Shown: positions 51,139 to 60,713, numbered from the stretch's first letter. The stretch: DNA of 64,000 nt from Labedella phragmitis (GCF_004078635.1 NZ_RZNB01000006.1:1-64000); one strand, 5' to 3'. Program-made: numbers and translations. The notes: generated by a model not told the origin, from the letters alone.

Positions 51139-51860
51139 GTCACCACCCCTCGATGAACCGCGGCCGCCGCGGCCGTCGCCTCGTCCGCGGTGAGCACGCC
51201 GGAGTCGAGACGGAGGTGCCGGTCCCCGCGCGCCGCGATGGCGGGGTCATGGGTGATCGTGACGAGGGCGGCTCCCTGCTCCGACACGATCTCGTCGAGG
51301 AGGTCCATGACCGATTGGCCCGTCTCGAGGTCGAGGGCGCCGGTCGGCTCGTCCGCGAGGATGACGCGCGGGGTGCGGACGAGAGCGCGAGCGATCGCGA
51401 CACGTTGCTGCTCGCCCCCGGAGAGGCTGCTCGGCAGCGAGTCGAGGCGGTGTCCGAGCCCCACCCTCTCGAGCATGTCGCGTGCGATCCGCTCGCGACG
51501 CCAGAACGACGGCCCGTCGGCGTAGAGGAGCGGGAGCACGGCGTTCTCCGTGGCCGTCCGACCCTCGAGCAGGTTGAACTGCTGGAAGATGAAGCCGATC
51601 TCGCGGCCGCGGATCCGATCGCGGTGACCGGAACGGATGGACCTCACGTCGACGCCGTCCCAGCGCAGTTCACCCGTGGTGGGCAGATCGAGCAGCCCGA
51701 GGAGGTTGAGCAGGGTCGACTTGCCGGATCCCGACCGGCCGACGATCGACACACGATCTCCGGCGTCCACCTTCAGGTCCACTCCGGAGAGGATCGTCAG
51801 CGCTTCGGAGTCCGCGATCGGGACGGTACGTGTGACGTCGTCGAGCTCGAGGAGGCTCAT
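51135..51860 (-). CDS. ABC transporter ATPase (MacB/LolD type)
   Basis: 241 residues. Walker A GRSGSGKST (about 37-45), signature LSGGEQQRVAIARAL, Walker B VILADEPTGALD, as in LolD/MacB ATPases that drive FtsX-type permeases. The ATG overlaps the adaptor stop (ATGA), and the stop overlaps the permease start. Confidence 0.92.
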   Translation of the reverse strand: MSLLELDDVTRTVPIADSEALTILSGVDLKVDAGDRVSIVGRSGSGKSTLLNLLGLLDLPTTGELRWDGVDVRSIRSGHRDRIRGREIGFIFQQFNLLEGRTATENAVLPLLYADGPSFWRRERIARDMLERVGLGHRLDSLPSSLSGGEQQRVAIARALVRTPRVILADEPTGALDLETGQSVMDLLDEIVSEQGAALVTITHDPAIAARGDRHLRLDSGVLTADEATAAAAAVHRGVVT

Positions 51861-52912
51861 CCCTCCGTGGTCCCGTCGTCGCAGTAGACCGAGCCGTCGG
51901 GTTCCTCGATGCAGCCGTCTTCGACACCGACGTCCGTCGCGTCGTCCACCGGGATGAACTCGAGCACGGAGGCGCCTTCCTCCACGCCCCTGACCTCGAC
52001 CAACGACCCGTCGTTGAGGCCGAGTTCCACGGCCGTCTCGACCGGTGCGCCGTCCTCGCCCATCAGCCAGATGGAACCGGCCTGCGAGTTGCCCTTGACG
52101 GCGGTGACGGGCAGCACGAGGACGTCCTCGACCGATCCTCCCGGCATCGAGATCGTCCCCGTGAGACCCGCGAAGACGGTGACATCACCCGGCACCGCGC
52201 AGCGGACGGTCGCGCCCGTCGATGTGCCGCCCCCGTCGCCGAGCTCCTCGCCGCCCTCCGGCGCGCTCCCCGCTAGGGGGACCGTGATCGTGAGCCCGGT
52301 GCACGTGAACGATCCGGGACCACCCACGACCTCGACAGCGGCCTCCGACGGCCGCTCCTGAAGCCGGTACTGCTCCTCCGGCGCGATCGTGCCGGTGACG
52401 CTGAACGACGGCGGGGCGACGCTCGCGACGGGGTCGCCGATCTCGACGAGCTGCCCCTTCACCACGGGCAGTGAGCTCACGGTTCCGGCGAGCGGCGCCG
52501 TCACCTCTTCCGTGCGGTAGGTCGGAGGACGTTCCGTGACGGTCTCCTCCCCCGTCTCCTCGTCCACGTCGACGACGGGCTCCTGCACGATCTCCTTGCG
52601 GACGACCGCGATGACGTCGCCCTTCGCGACCTTGGCGCCCGCTCCCACTCGGAGCTCGAGGATGTCGCCGGTGAGAGGGGCCTTCGCGTCCACAGCGGGA
52701 TCGGCGACGATCGATCCGTCGACGAGGACCTCGTTCACGACGGAGCCCTTCTCCACCGTGACGACCGATTCGGAGACGGTGCCCGTGGGTTCGGCGGGAG
52801 ACGCCTCGTCCGACGTGTCGGGGAAGAACGCGAGTTTCACGAGAGCGATCGCGATGGTCGCGAAGACCAGGATCCGAAGGATCGGGAAGATCCATTTCCG
52901 CCAGACACCCAT
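51857..52912 (-). CDS. Membrane-anchored adaptor (HlyD/MacA-like)
   Basis: 351 residues. One N-terminal membrane helix (about 8-28), then barrel-sandwich/lipoyl-like segments (KAPLTGDILELRVGAGAKVAKGDVI and VTAPLAGTVSSLPVVKGQLVEIGDPV) split by a short acidic loop instead of a long coiled coil, then a beta barrel. It has paired cysteines, two mid-protein and two in an acidic C-terminal tail (DGCIEEPDGSVYC), that could form disulfides outside the cell. First gene of the export trio. Confidence 0.85.
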   Translation of the reverse strand: MGVWRKWIFPILRILVFATIAIALVKLAFFPDTSDEASPAEPTGTVSESVVTVEKGSVVNEVLVDGSIVADPAVDAKAPLTGDILELRVGAGAKVAKGDVIAVVRKEIVQEPVVDVDEETGEETVTERPPTYRTEEVTAPLAGTVSSLPVVKGQLVEIGDPVASVAPPSFSVTGTIAPEEQYRLQERPSEAAVEVVGGPGSFTCTGLTITVPLAGSAPEGGEELGDGGGTSTGATVRCAVPGDVTVFAGLTGTISMPGGSVEDVLVLPVTAVKGNSQAGSIWLMGEDGAPVETAVELGLNDGSLVEVRGVEEGASVLEFIPVDDATDVGVEDGCIEEPDGSVYCDDGTTEG

Positions 52913-53009
52913 GACACACCCTTCACCGCGCCCTCCCTGGGCGTGCGATCGGGGGTCAGCCTATGGGGATGCTCTGCGGCTCGTCATCATCCTGTGGACG
53001 GAACTCCGC

Positions 53010-54686
53010 TCAGGCCTCGATGACGAGGGGGACGATCATCGGGCGCCGACGATACGACGTATTGACCCACCGTCCGACGGTCCGGCGGACGATCTGTGAG
53101 AGCGCGTGCGTGTCCCTCACCCCGTTCGTCGCCGCCTCCGCGAGCGCCGCAGCGATCTTCGGCTTGACCGCGTCGAAGACGGCGTCGTCCTCGGCGAACC
53201 CGCGCGCGTGCACCTCGGGCTCCACGATGAGTCGGCCGGTCTGCGCTTCGACGACGCAGATGATGGAGATGAAGCCCTCTTCGCCGAGGATGCGGCGATC
53301 CTTCAGATCCGCGTCCGTGATCTCGCCGACCGTCGATCCGTCGACGTAGACGTACCCGAGTTCGAGCTGGCCGACCACCCGAGCGACGCCGTCGCGGAGG
53401 TCGACGACCGTCCCGTCCTCACCGAGGATGGTGTTCTCGCGCGGAACCCCCGTGTCGATCGCGAGCTTCGCGTTCGCGGAGAGGTGGCGGAACTCGCCGT
53501 GCACGGGAAGGACGTTCTTCGGTTTGAGGATGTTGTAGCAGTAGAGGAGCTCCCCCGCCGCCGCATGCCCGGAGACGTGCACTTTCGCGTTCGCCTTGTG
53601 GACGACGTTGGCGCCGAGCTTCGTGAGTCCGTCGATGACCCGGTAGACGGCGTTCTCGTTGCCGGGGATGAGGCTCGATGCGAGGATGACGGTGTCGCCG
53701 GGTCCCGGCTCGATGGCGTGGTCGAGGTTCACCATCCGGCTGAGCACCGCCATCGGCTCCCCCTGGGATCCCGTGGACATGAACACGATCCTGTCGTCGG
53801 GGACGTCGTGCGCCTTGCGGTAGTCGATGAGGACGTCGCCCGGCACGTCGAGGTAGCCGAGCTCGGCGGCGATCGTCATGTTGCGCACCATCGATCGTCC
53901 GAGCAGGGCGACGCGGCGACCGTTCGCCGCCGCGGCGTCGAGGACCTGCTGCACGCGGTGCACGTGGCTCGAGAAGCTCGCGACGATGACGCGTCGCGGG
54001 GCCTTCGCGATGACCGAGTCGAGGACCGGGCCGATGGAACGCTCGAGCGGCGTGAATCCCGGGACGTCGGCGTTCGTCGAGTCGCACAGGAAGAGATCGA
54101 CCCCTTCTTCGCCGAGCCGTGCGAACGCACGCAGGTCGGTCAGACGACCATCGAGCGGGAGCTGGTCCATCTTGAAGTCGCCGGTGGCGAGCACGAGGCC
54201 GGCCGACGTGCGGACGGCCACGGCGAGCGCATCGGGGATGGAGTGGTTGACGGCGACGAACTCGAGCTCGAACGGTCCCAGTCGCTCCACGTCGCCCTCA
54301 CGCACCGTGAGCGTGTACGGCTTGATGCGGTGCTCCTTGAGCTTCGCCTCGACGAGAGCGAGCGTGAGACCGGAGCCGATGAGTGGAATGTCCGCCTTGA
54401 GCCGGAGGAGGTACGGGACCGCACCGATGTGATCCTCGTGGCCGTGCGTGAGGACGACGCCGACGACGTCGTCGAGCCGATCCTGGATCGGCGAGAAGTC
54501 CGGGAGGATCAGGTCGACGCCCGGCTGGTTCTCCTCGGGGAACAACACACCGCAGTCGATGACGAGGATCTTGCCGTCGATCTCGAAGATCGTCATGTTG
54601 CGGCCGACCTCGCCGAGGCCGCCGACCGGGATGACGCGCAGCGTACCGGCCTCGAGCGCCGGCGGTTCGATGATCTGGCCGGTCAT
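53010..54686 (-). CDS. rnj: Ribonuclease J
   Basis: 558 residues. Metallo-beta-lactamase domain with zinc motif THGHEDHIGAVP near 82-93, beta-CASP domain with STGSQGEP and KVHVSGHAAAGEL, and a C-terminal domain. It acts as endo- and 5'-exoribonuclease in mRNA decay and rRNA maturation. ATG 54686; 23 nt after dapA, an order conserved in actinobacteria. The 97-nt gap downstream of its stop has a weak hairpin (CGCCC/GGGCG, 52929-52943). Confidence 0.95.
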   Translation of the reverse strand: MTGQIIEPPALEAGTLRVIPVGGLGEVGRNMTIFEIDGKILVIDCGVLFPEENQPGVDLILPDFSPIQDRLDDVVGVVLTHGHEDHIGAVPYLLRLKADIPLIGSGLTLALVEAKLKEHRIKPYTLTVREGDVERLGPFELEFVAVNHSIPDALAVAVRTSAGLVLATGDFKMDQLPLDGRLTDLRAFARLGEEGVDLFLCDSTNADVPGFTPLERSIGPVLDSVIAKAPRRVIVASFSSHVHRVQQVLDAAAANGRRVALLGRSMVRNMTIAAELGYLDVPGDVLIDYRKAHDVPDDRIVFMSTGSQGEPMAVLSRMVNLDHAIEPGPGDTVILASSLIPGNENAVYRVIDGLTKLGANVVHKANAKVHVSGHAAAGELLYCYNILKPKNVLPVHGEFRHLSANAKLAIDTGVPRENTILGEDGTVVDLRDGVARVVGQLELGYVYVDGSTVGEITDADLKDRRILGEEGFISIICVVEAQTGRLIVEPEVHARGFAEDDAVFDAVKPKIAAALAEAATNGVRDTHALSQIVRRTVGRWVNTSYRRRPMIVPLVIEA

Positions 54687-54709
54687 CCGCCCTCTTCCTG
54701 TCGTGATTC

Positions 54710-55687
54710 CTAGCGGGTCGTTCCGTGCACCTTGGGCAGGGCACCGCCGGCTGCCGCGTTGCGGTCCGGCCTGAAGTTCGAGAAGTCGACACCCGGAATG
54801 TCGGTGACGAGGTCGATCTCGTCCTCGATTTGAGCGGCCTCCCACTCCTCGGGGCCGACGAGCGGCAGCCGCACTCGGGGGCTCGAGATGCGGCCGAGCC
54901 CGTGCAGGATGTACTTCGCCGCGACGGTGCCGGGCACGTGCGTCATGACGGCGCGCACGAGCGGCTCGAGCCGCCGGTGAGCGGCGGTCGCCGTGGCGAG
55001 ATCGCCCGCGTTGACCGCGTCGACCATCTGACGGTAGGGAGTCGCGGCGATGTTCGCGGTGACGCCGATGAGTCCGGACGCTCCGATGGACAAGTGCGGG
55101 AGAACGTTGGCGTCATCACCCGAGAAGTAGAGGAGGTCGGTCTGGTTGAGGACCCTGCTGACCTCCGAGAAGTCGCCCTTCGCGTCCTTGACCGCGACGA
55201 CGTTCGGGTGCTTCGCAACCCGCAGGATCGTCTCGTACCGGATGGGGACGCCCGTGCGGCCCGGGATGTCGTAGAGGATGACCGGCAGGTCCGTCGCGTC
55301 CGCGATCATGCGGAAGTGCGTGAGGATGCCCGCTTGCGTCGGCTTGTTGTAATACGGGGTGACGATCATGACGCCGTCGGCGCCCGCTCGTTCGCTCGCG
55401 CGGTACAGCTCGATCGCGTGCGCGGTCTCGTTCGATCCGCCGCCCGTGATGATCTTCGCCCGGCCGGCCGCGACCGACTTGCCGACCTCGACGAGCCGGA
55501 GCTTCTCGGCGTCCGTGAGCGTGGAGGTCTCGCCCGTCGTGCCCGTGACGACGATGCCGTCGGCGCCGGCCGTGATGACGTCGTCGATGTGTTTCTCGAC
55601 GTCGTCCCACGCCACCTCGCCGTCACTCGTGAACGGAGTCACGAGTGCCACGAGAACCTGACCGAAGGGATTCTGCACGAGAGCCAC
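54710..55687 (-). CDS. dapA: 4-hydroxy-tetrahydrodipicolinate synthase
   Basis: 325 residues; TIM-barrel aldolase joining pyruvate and aspartate semialdehyde, first step of the DAP/lysine branch. Schiff-base Lys167 (VVAVKDAKG), Tyr139 (ILYDIPGRTG) and Thr motifs TGTTGE are present. GTG start at 55687. dapB is 1.9 kb away on the same strand. Confidence 0.95.
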   Translation of the reverse strand: MALVQNPFGQVLVALVTPFTSDGEVAWDDVEKHIDDVITAGADGIVVTGTTGETSTLTDAEKLRLVEVGKSVAAGRAKIITGGGSNETAHAIELYRASERAGADGVMIVTPYYNKPTQAGILTHFRMIADATDLPVILYDIPGRTGVPIRYETILRVAKHPNVVAVKDAKGDFSEVSRVLNQTDLLYFSGDDANVLPHLSIGASGLIGVTANIAATPYRQMVDAVNAGDLATATAAHRRLEPLVRAVMTHVPGTVAAKYILHGLGRISSPRVRLPLVGPEEWEAAQIEDEIDLVTDIPGVDFSNFRPDRNAAAGGALPKVHGTTR

Positions 55688-55767
55688 GAGTCCAGGTTAT
55701 CGGTTCATCGCCACCGTGCTCGCGCCAGGGGTCCCCCTCTGCTCGGCCGCGGGGTTAGGCTCTGGTC

Positions 55768-55803
55768 GAACGGGCGATGACGCCCGTTCCCCGACACGGG
55801 AAC
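55768..55803 (+). promoter_or_regulatory. Overlapping alternative hairpins in the osmC leader
   Basis: Hairpin A: GAACGGGCG (55768-55776) with CGCCCGTTC (55781-55789), 9 bp, 4-nt loop. Hairpin B: GTTCCC (55786-55791) with GGGAAC (55798-55803), 6-nt loop. They share GTTC at 55786-55789, so only one can form at a time. A possible -10 (TAGGCT, 55756-55761) would start transcription near 55768. The DNA could equally be a protein-binding site. Confidence 0.45.
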
Positions 55804-55830
55804 CGCCCCCCGATGACCCTGGAGGACACC

Positions 55831-56256
55831 ATGGCAGTGACGAGTGAAGCAACGACGGTCTGGAACGGATCCCTCTTCGACGGATCGGGCTCCGTGTCCC
55901 TCGACTCCTCGAAGGCGGCGACCCTCGCCGTCGACTGGAAGGCGCGATCGGAGGGCTCGAGCTCGACCACGACTCCCGAGGAGCTCCTCGGCGCCGCTCA
56001 CGCCGCCTGCTTCTCGATGGCCTTCGCGAACGCCTTGACCGAGGCGGGCTTCACGCCCACCAACATCCAGACGACGGCGGCCGTGACCTTCCAGCCCGGC
56101 ACGGGCATCACCGGCAGTCACCTGCTCGTGAGCGCGAACGTGCCCGGCGTCTCCGCCGAGGACTTCGAGCGCATCGCGGGTGAGGCGAAGTCCGGTTGCC
56201 CCGTCTCGCAGGCCCTCGCCGGCATCCCCATCACGATCGAAGCGAGCCTCGCGTGA
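55831..56256 (+). CDS. OsmC-family peroxiredoxin
   Basis: 141 residues of the OsmC type. Two redox cysteines are in HAACFSMAF (about 54-62) and SGCPVSQAL (about 124-132). It reduces organic hydroperoxides with thiols. GGAGG precedes the ATG at 55831. Next gene starts 11 nt after the stop. Confidence 0.9.
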   Translation: MAVTSEATTVWNGSLFDGSGSVSLDSSKAATLAVDWKARSEGSSSTTTPEELLGAAHAACFSMAFANALTEAGFTPTNIQTTAAVTFQPGTGITGSHLLVSANVPGVSAEDFERIAGEAKSGCPVSQALAGIPITIEASLA

Positions 56257-56266
56257 CGGACGGGTC

Positions 56267-57160
56267 GTGAGGATCGTCGTCTCGGGCGCCGGTGGTCTCA
56301 TCGGATCGGCTCTCGTCGAGCGGCTGCGCGCAGACGGCGATGACGTCGTCCGCCTCGTCCGCCGCCCGGCGGCCGGCACCGACGAGTCAGCCTGGGATCC
56401 GTCGACCGGGCGCGTGGACCGTCGTCTGATCGCATCGGCCGACGCTGTCGTCAACCTGTCGGGCGCCTCCATCGCTCGACTGCCGTGGACGCCTCGCTAC
56501 AAAAGGGCCATCCTCGACTCGCGGCTCGCCACGACGTCGACGCTCGCTCAGGCGATCGCCGATTCCCCGACTCCGCCGGAGGTCTTCCTGTCCGCTTCGG
56601 CCTCGGGCTTCTACGGCTCGCGACCCGGAGAGGCGCTCGACGAGTCGAGCGCGCACGGGTCCGGGTTCCTGAGCGGCGTGACCGTCGCGTGGGAACGAGC
56701 GGCGCGCGGGGCGGACGACGCGACGCGCGTCGTGCATGCGCGAACGGGAATCGTCGTGGCGACGGCGGGCGTCCTGAAGCCGCTCATCCCCCTCACCCGG
56801 CTCGGTGCGAGCGGCCCTCTCGGCGGCGGCGGCCAGTACTGGCCGTGGATCTCCCTCGAAGACGAGGTGCGCGGGCTCGTGCATGCTCTCCGCAACGACG
56901 TCTCCGGCGCCGTCAACCTCGTCGGGCCGACGCCCGCGACGGCGGACTCGCTCATGCGCGGGCTCGCCGATCGGCTCTCGCGCCCCTACTGGCTCCCCGT
57001 TCCGGCCTTCGCCGTGCGCACGGCGCTCGGCGACGCGGCGGACGATCTCCTGCTGATCGATCAGCGGATCGCGCCCGGAGCCCTCGAGTCGAGCGGCTTC
57101 ACCTTCCGCCACCGCACCGTGGCGGACGCCCTCGACGCGGCCCTCAACGCTCGAGGCTGA
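56267..57160 (+). CDS. TIGR01777-type sugar-nucleotide epimerase-like protein
   Basis: 297-residue short-chain-dehydrogenase relative. NAD(P)-binding GAGGLIGSALVERL (about 6-19), NLSGASIARLPW, SASASGFYGSR, a C-terminal DUF1731-like part (LPVPAFAVRTALGDAADDLLL). Members often sit near cell-division genes; catalytic substrate is unknown. GTG 56267. The 3' end overlaps the convergent gene at 57144 by 17 nt. Confidence 0.85.
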   Translation: MRIVVSGAGGLIGSALVERLRADGDDVVRLVRRPAAGTDESAWDPSTGRVDRRLIASADAVVNLSGASIARLPWTPRYKRAILDSRLATTSTLAQAIADSPTPPEVFLSASASGFYGSRPGEALDESSAHGSGFLSGVTVAWERAARGADDATRVVHARTGIVVATAGVLKPLIPLTRLGASGPLGGGGQYWPWISLEDEVRGLVHALRNDVSGAVNLVGPTPATADSLMRGLADRLSRPYWLPVPAFAVRTALGDAADDLLLIDQRIAPGALESSGFTFRHRTVADALDAALNARG

Positions 57161-57578
57161 TCGCCTCGCGGATGGCGGCACGTGCGCGCCGCCTGTCGCC
57201 CGCTCCGTCGTACGCGAGGCCGAGTCGGTACCAGGCTCGCCAGTCACGCGGGGACCCCTCGACCTCCGCACGGAACGCGGGAAAGGCCGCATCGACAGCG
57301 TCGCGGTCGAGCCGACCGCTCGGGCGAGCGGGGAACTCCTCGGTCGGCAGGCCCCCCTCGGATTCGAGGATGCGGCCGAGACGTTCGGCCGCGGCACCGA
57401 ACCGGATCTCCCGATAGAGCGCCCATGCACCGACGATCGGGAGAACGATGAGGGCCACGCCGATCGCTATCGCGACAGGCTCGCCCGTCGCCACGAAGAG
57501 CACGGCCCTCTGCCCGACGAGGACGAGGTAGAGCGCGAGGAGGACCGCCATGACGATGACGGCGATTCGGCCTCTCAC
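57144..57578 (-). CDS. Small membrane protein with a TPR-like segment
   Basis: 144 residues: two N-terminal membrane helices (about 5-25 and 34-56), then a cytoplasmic part ending in a single TPR-like helix pair (WRAWYRLGLAYDGAGDRRRARAAIREAI). Function unknown. GTG 57578 overlaps the dapB stop (GTGA), so it is coupled to dapB. Confidence 0.75.
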   Translation of the reverse strand: MRGRIAVIVMAVLLALYLVLVGQRAVLFVATGEPVAIAIGVALIVLPIVGAWALYREIRFGAAAERLGRILESEGGLPTEEFPARPSGRLDRDAVDAAFPAFRAEVEGSPRDWRAWYRLGLAYDGAGDRRRARAAIREAISLER

Positions 57579-58327
57579 GAGCGGCCCGGCAGCGCGATCC
57601 CGAGATCGACGAGGCTCTCGAGCCCCACGATGAGCCCGCGCGCGTCCCGAGCGGCCGGAAGGGCGAGCCGGATGCCCACGTCGTAGGCGGCGCTCGGTTC
57701 GATCGTCTCGTGCGTGATGGTGAGCGTCTCACCGTCGCCGCCGAATACCACGTCCTGCTTCGCGACGACCCCGCGCAAGCGCATGCTGTGCACGGGGATG
57801 CTCGTCACCTGCTGGCCACGCGCCCTCTGGTCGATGTGCGGCGCCTCGACCGGCCCGGCGTCGGCTCGCGCCGCCGCCATGAGTTCGGCGGTCCTGACGG
57901 CTGTTCCGCTCGGCGAGTCGACCTTGGTCGCACGGTGAGCCTCGAGGATCTCGATCGATTCGAAGAAGCGGGACGCGACGGTCGCGAGACTCGTCGCGAG
58001 CACGGAGCCGAGCGAGAAGTTGGGGATGACGACGACTCCGCGATCGGTCCCCTCGAGGCGCCGTCCGAGCTCCGCGAGCCGTGCTGAGGACCACCCGGAG
58101 GTGCCGACGAGGACGTTCGAGCCGCTCGCGACGGCACGCTCGACGATCGCGGGACTCACGGCGGGCGTCGTGACGTCGACGACGAGGTCCACGCCGTCGA
58201 GGTCGCTCAGCGCGCTCGAGGACCCGAGCGCGGCGACGAGTTCGAAGTCGTCGAATCCGTCGATGATCCCGGTGATGAGGCTGCCCAGCTTCCCGCTCGC
58301 TCCAGCGACGGCGACGGTGGTTGTCAT
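57575..58327 (-). CDS. dapB: 4-hydroxy-tetrahydrodipicolinate reductase
   Basis: 250 residues. Rossmann motif VAGASGKLGSL (about 8-18), catalytic EAHRATKVDSPSGTA with the conserved His and Lys, GTSGWS. Second step of the DAP pathway after DapA. ATG 58327; divergent from the GNAT gene by 36 nt. Confidence 0.94.
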   Translation of the reverse strand: MTTTVAVAGASGKLGSLITGIIDGFDDFELVAALGSSSALSDLDGVDLVVDVTTPAVSPAIVERAVASGSNVLVGTSGWSSARLAELGRRLEGTDRGVVVIPNFSLGSVLATSLATVASRFFESIEILEAHRATKVDSPSGTAVRTAELMAAARADAGPVEAPHIDQRARGQQVTSIPVHSMRLRGVVAKQDVVFGGDGETLTITHETIEPSAAYDVGIRLALPAARDARGLIVGLESLVDLGIALPGRS

Positions 58328-58363
58328 GTCTCCAACTTACAGGCGGGCCGATACGATCGACGC

Positions 58364-58831
58364 GTGGTGAGTGTCATCGAGACCGCGACGGACGACCCGG
58401 TCGCGCACGGACTTCTGACGGAGTACTTCGAGAGCCGAGAGCTCGGTTTCACGGGCGGTGTCTACCGCACGGTGTTCCCCGATCCTGAGCGGTTCGTGCC
58501 GCCCGTCGGCGTCTTCCTGCTCGTGGTCGACGACGAGGGAACGGCCGTCGGGTGCGGCGGCATCCGCTCGCTCGCGCCGACGGTCTTCGAGGTCAAGCAC
58601 CTCTTCCTCCGCGCTGAGACGCGGGGGCGGGGCTGGGGCTCTCTACTCCTCCACGAGCTCGAACGCCGAGCGGTCGGATTCGGCGCGACGGAGATCGTGC
58701 TGGACACCAACGCGAGTCTCACGTCCGCCGGTGCGCTCTACCGTTCCGCCGGCTACCAGGACGTCGAGCCCTACAACGACAACCCGAACGCGACGAACTG
58801 GTACCGGAAGAGGCTCGTACCGGTGCCCTGA
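58364..58831 (+). CDS. GNAT-family N-acetyltransferase
   Basis: 155 residues. Acetyl-CoA loop KHLFLRAETRGRGWGSLLL (R-x2-G-x-G), then LDTNASLTSAGALYRSAGY and YNDNPNATNWYRKRL, which resembles small PhnO/MarR-linked GNATs. Two adjacent GTG codons (58364, 58367) can start it. Substrate unknown. Confidence 0.82.
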   Translation: MVSVIETATDDPVAHGLLTEYFESRELGFTGGVYRTVFPDPERFVPPVGVFLLVVDDEGTAVGCGGIRSLAPTVFEVKHLFLRAETRGRGWGSLLLHELERRAVGFGATEIVLDTNASLTSAGALYRSAGYQDVEPYNDNPNATNWYRKRLVPVP

Positions 58832-58845
58832 CACCCGGGACCCGG

Positions 58846-59448
58846 TCAGACGGGGAGCGGGTCGGGCAGCCCCGTACGGAGTTCGACGGGCAAGTGCGAC
58901 AGGTCGTTGTGCGTCAGCATGCTCCACGGGCGGCCGGGCTTGCGCTGCATGATCGTCAGTCCGCAGTTCGCCTGATCGATCGTCATCCACTTCCAGGCCG
59001 GCGCGTCGAGCACCTCGCGGACGAACCACGCGATCACGAAATTGTGGGTGATGAGGACGTCGTGACGCTCACCCGGCCGTGGGGCCAGGTATTCGGCGAC
59101 CGCGTCGGCCATCTGGGCGGTTCCGGCCTCGATCTCCTCGTCGGTGACCGAGCCGAAGAACGGCTCGTACGCCGAGGGGGTCTCGGGAGTCTTGCCCGTG
59201 GGGACGCAATCGAAGAGCAGCGACGACTCCTCGGGAGTGATGGAGGGCAGTCGCTGTGCGACGATCGTGGCCGTCTCGGCGGCACGCTGCAACGGCGAAT
59301 GGTACGCGGCGGTGAGAGGGAGTCCGCCGAGCCGCTCGGCGAGCAATTGCGCCTGGCGTCGACCGCGTGCGGAGAGGGGTCCGTCGGGCATGCCGTGCTG
59401 AGCGTCTTGCTGCTCACCATGGCGGACCAAGTAGAGGTACTGCGACAT
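58846..59448 (-). CDS. Histidine phosphatase family protein
   Basis: 200 residues. Catalytic RHG motif VRHGEQQ (about 9-15), SPLQRAAETA and the second histidine in LITHNFVIAW. Phosphoglycerate-mutase-like fold; substrate not clear. ATG 59448. The 215 nt upstream hold its promoter and no gene. Confidence 0.88.
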   Translation of the reverse strand: MSQYLYLVRHGEQQDAQHGMPDGPLSARGRRQAQLLAERLGGLPLTAAYHSPLQRAAETATIVAQRLPSITPEESSLLFDCVPTGKTPETPSAYEPFFGSVTDEEIEAGTAQMADAVAEYLAPRPGERHDVLITHNFVIAWFVREVLDAPAWKWMTIDQANCGLTIMQRKPGRPWSMLTHNDLSHLPVELRTGLPDPLPV

Positions 59449-59663
59449 CCCTGCGTTCCTCCTCGAGCATTCCGCTGACCGGGGGTGTGGAGCGATCAAC
59501 CACCACCGGGGACGGGCCACGCGTAACGGGCACCGCGGTGACCGGACGGAAAGCGACGGTGCGATTCGTCTCCCCCAGCCTATGCCAGGGGTCGGAGATC
59601 GGCGGGGGCCGCGCACGGGCGTGTAAGAACTGAGTCGCGAGAAGTCGAGAGCCGCGGCCTGCG

Positions 59664-60713
59664 TCAGGAGCTGACGCGGTCGAGTTCGACCATCTGCGTA
59701 CGGCTCAGCTGCACGCCGGAGGCCGCGACGATCGCATCCACCTGATCGGCTCGCGACGCGCTCACCACCGGGGCCGTCACCGCGCTCTTGGCGAGCAGCC
59801 ACGCGAGAGCGATCGTGGTCGGCGCCGTCTGGTGCTCGGCGGCGACGCGATCAAGCGCCGCGAGGATCCGGAGCCCCCGTCGCCCGAAGTGCTCGGCGGC
59901 CCGCACGGAGCGTGATCCGCCGCCGATGAAATCGGCGCGCGTCCGGTATTTGCCGGTGAGGAAGCCGTTCGCGAGCGCGTAATAGGCGAGCACGCCGAGG
60001 CGCTGGCCACGTACCACGAGCTCGGCGTCGCCCTCGAATCCGCGTCTGTTGACGAGGCTGTACTCCTGCTGCACTCCGACGAACCGCGGCAGCCCTGTGG
60101 AGGCGAGGATGCGGGCCTCGACGAGGCGCTCAGGGGAGAAGTTCGACGCGGCGAGGTGGCGGACCTTGCCGCTCTCGACGAGCCAGGCCGCGGTGCCGAG
60201 GGAGTCCTCGAGCGGCACAGTGGGGTCGTCTCCGTGGAAGAACAAGACGTCGATGTAGTCCGTCTGGAGGCGTTCCAAGGACGCCTCCACAGCCCGGACG
60301 AGGTTGACGGGGCCGAGACCCGGCGCGTCGGGGTGCCGGCCCACCTTCGTCGACACGACCATGTCGTCCCGATTGCCGCGGTGTGCCATCCATGCGCCGA
60401 TGCGGACCTCGCTGAGCCCGCCGGCGTAGCTGTCCGCCGTGTCGATGAAGTTGCCGCCGTAGTCGGCGTAGCGATCGAGGATGCGCCGGGTCTCGTCGGC
60501 GGATGCGGTCCACCCGAAGACGCTTCCGCCGAGACCGACGGGGAACACCCGCAGATTCGTCTCGCCGAAGGATCGACGCAAGCGGGACCCGATGCCGGGA
60601 AGGCCCGGAAGAACTCCGATGGGCTCGGACGGATGCGGGACCGAGGTCTCGATACCGGGGCGGTCAGCGACGAGCGAGTCGAACGTCGGCGCAGGGCGGT
60701 GACCGTGCGACAT
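59664..60713 (-). CDS. Aldo/keto reductase
   Basis: 349 residues; NADPH-linked TIM barrel. Catalytic Asp/Tyr in FIDTADSYAGG, Lys in VVSTKVG, His in LFFHGDDP. About 45 residues ahead of the barrel (to FGETNLRVFPVGLG) are an extension, so a later start is possible. Substrate unknown. Confidence 0.86.
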   Translation of the reverse strand: MSHGHRPAPTFDSLVADRPGIETSVPHPSEPIGVLPGLPGIGSRLRRSFGETNLRVFPVGLGGSVFGWTASADETRRILDRYADYGGNFIDTADSYAGGLSEVRIGAWMAHRGNRDDMVVSTKVGRHPDAPGLGPVNLVRAVEASLERLQTDYIDVLFFHGDDPTVPLEDSLGTAAWLVESGKVRHLAASNFSPERLVEARILASTGLPRFVGVQQEYSLVNRRGFEGDAELVVRGQRLGVLAYYALANGFLTGKYRTRADFIGGGSRSVRAAEHFGRRGLRILAALDRVAAEHQTAPTTIALAWLLAKSAVTAPVVSASRADQVDAIVAASGVQLSRTQMVELDRVSS

